Below are positions 6,812 through 7,049 of a DNA stretch of 7,049 nucleotides, piece after piece. The DNA comes from Candidatus Firestoneibacteriota bacterium (GTDB taxonomy: Bacteria; Oederibacteriota; JAAXVQ01; JAUVAV01): contig DAOVYW010000127.1 in assembly GCA_030635415.1 (NCBI GenBank), forward strand, positions 1 to 7,049. Direction: 5' to 3'. Every line of letters starts with the position of its first letter. Position 1 is the first letter of the stretch. A program made the translations under genes and the position numbers. The notes beneath the pieces are model-generated. The model was not told the DNA's origin, did not search any database, and was given only the letters and a program-made list of their open reading frames with translations.

Positions 6812-6959
6812 TTGGACTTTAGTCTTTCTCCCCCTTTTGTAAAGGGGGCCGGGGGGATTTATTGAAAAAACGCACAACTATCTGTTCAAAATCCCCCTCA
6901 ATCCCCCTTTTTGAAAAGGGGGAAAAGTGCTCAAAATCCGATTTTGTACTTAAGTCCGA
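6812..6959. repeat. Second fold-back element with C5/G5 hairpins
   Basis: The outer arms TTGGACTTTAGT (6812-6823) and ACTTAAGTCCGA (6948-6959) are inverted repeats with 10 of 12 matches. The inner arms (6824-6860 and 6888-6927) are imperfect inverted repeats of one another, and each contains its own hairpin: CCCCCTTT with AAAGGGGG (6830-6848), and CCCCCTTTT with AAAAGGGGG (6903-6922). A 10-base tandem (ATCCCCCTCA, ATCCCCCTTT) lies at 6891-6910. Runs of this CCCCCTTTTT/AAAAGGGGGA type are widespread dispersed repeats in some bacterial genomes. A 63-codon minus-strand frame through it is an artefact of the repeat. Confidence 0.6.
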
Positions 6960-7005
6960 TAAACTCCTAGGAGCTTGAGCATTTAGTGTGTTTTTGGTAT
7001 TGTTC

Positions 7006-7032
7006 GTCACCCCGGTGAAAACCGGGGTCCAG
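7006..7032 (+). repeat. Hairpin repeat unit, copy 3, with a GAAA loop
   Basis: This copy has the same flanks as copies 1 and 2 (GTCA before, TCCAG after). It has an 8-bp stem, ACCCCGGT (7009-7016) with ACCGGGGT (7021-7028), closed by GAAA, a GNRA-type tetraloop. It is a solo copy outside the fold-back elements and near the right edge, so a partner beyond the window cannot be excluded. Confidence 0.75.
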
Positions 7033-7049
7033 AAAAAACTTTAAAATTC

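Larger units (their letters stand above)
6625..7049. other. Repeat-filled intergenic region without a gene
   Basis: These 425 bases hold the fold-back elements and hairpin units listed separately and no believable coding sequence on either strand. Two further short palindromes flank the second fold-back element: AGGCGCCT (6803-6810) and CTCCTAGGAG (6964-6973). No canonical intrinsic terminator (GC stem plus T-run) follows ftsH; the hairpins themselves may stop or stabilise the transcript. No tRNA was found. Confidence 0.75.

Noticed and set aside
6819..7010. Minus-strand open frame (63 codons) in the repeat region
   Set aside because: Its codons are largely the C5/G5 fold-back repeat; peptides such as SPRPPLQKGEK are typical spurious translations of this repeat type.
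6625..7049. CRISPR array, tRNA or phage attachment site in the repeat-rich tail
   Set aside because: The repeats are inverted and unevenly spaced with no unique spacers of constant length, and no tRNA arm pattern is present.

Overview
The window comes from a bacterium of moderate GC content with compact, same-strand gene packing. It holds four complete protein genes, all on the + strand, then a repeat-rich tail of about 425 bases. The FtsH, TilS and MetF-type proteins are clearly bacterial. The joined homocysteine methyltransferase/methylenetetrahydrofolate reductase and the membrane-anchored spermidine-synthase-like protein are scattered across Firmicutes, Deltaproteobacteria-like lineages and uncultured candidate phyla. 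I cannot name the organism; an uncultured lineage is an inference only.

Layout. Positions 1-246 are noncoding: a perfect 20-bp palindrome at the left edge, two perfect TATAAT hexamers, a T-run and a leader ending in a Shine-Dalgarno sequence. Positions 247-2100 encode a bifunctional homocysteine S-methyltransferase/5,10-methylenetetrahydrofolate reductase (TTG start). Positions 2090-3640 encode a multi-pass membrane protein with a C-terminal spermidine-synthase-like domain, overlapping the first gene by 11 bases. Positions 3648-4649 encode TilS, seven bases further on. These three are probably one transcription unit. Positions 4650-4779 hold a good sigma70-type promoter, and 4780-6624 encode FtsH from a GTG start.

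The tail (6621-7049) contains no convincing gene. It is built from fold-back elements. The first is a MITE-like element with 20-bp terminal inverted repeats whose left end lies in the ftsH stop codon and which carries two hairpin units in opposite orientation. The second is a C/G-rich fold-back element. A third, isolated copy of the hairpin unit lies near the right edge.

How the genes fit together. The first gene reduces methylene-THF to methyl-THF and makes methionine, the precursor of SAM. The second belongs to the aminopropyltransferase fold, which classically uses decarboxylated SAM, so a link through SAM metabolism is plausible. However, the second protein has Asn where the catalytic Asp is expected. 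TilS (tRNA-Ile2 lysidine formation) and FtsH (membrane AAA+ protease) are housekeeping genes found side by side in many bacteria.

I see no clear undescribed multi-gene system. The most interesting signals are the double compensatory stem changes between hairpin copies, the insertion at the ftsH stop codon, and the altered active-site residue of the membrane aminopropyltransferase-like protein.
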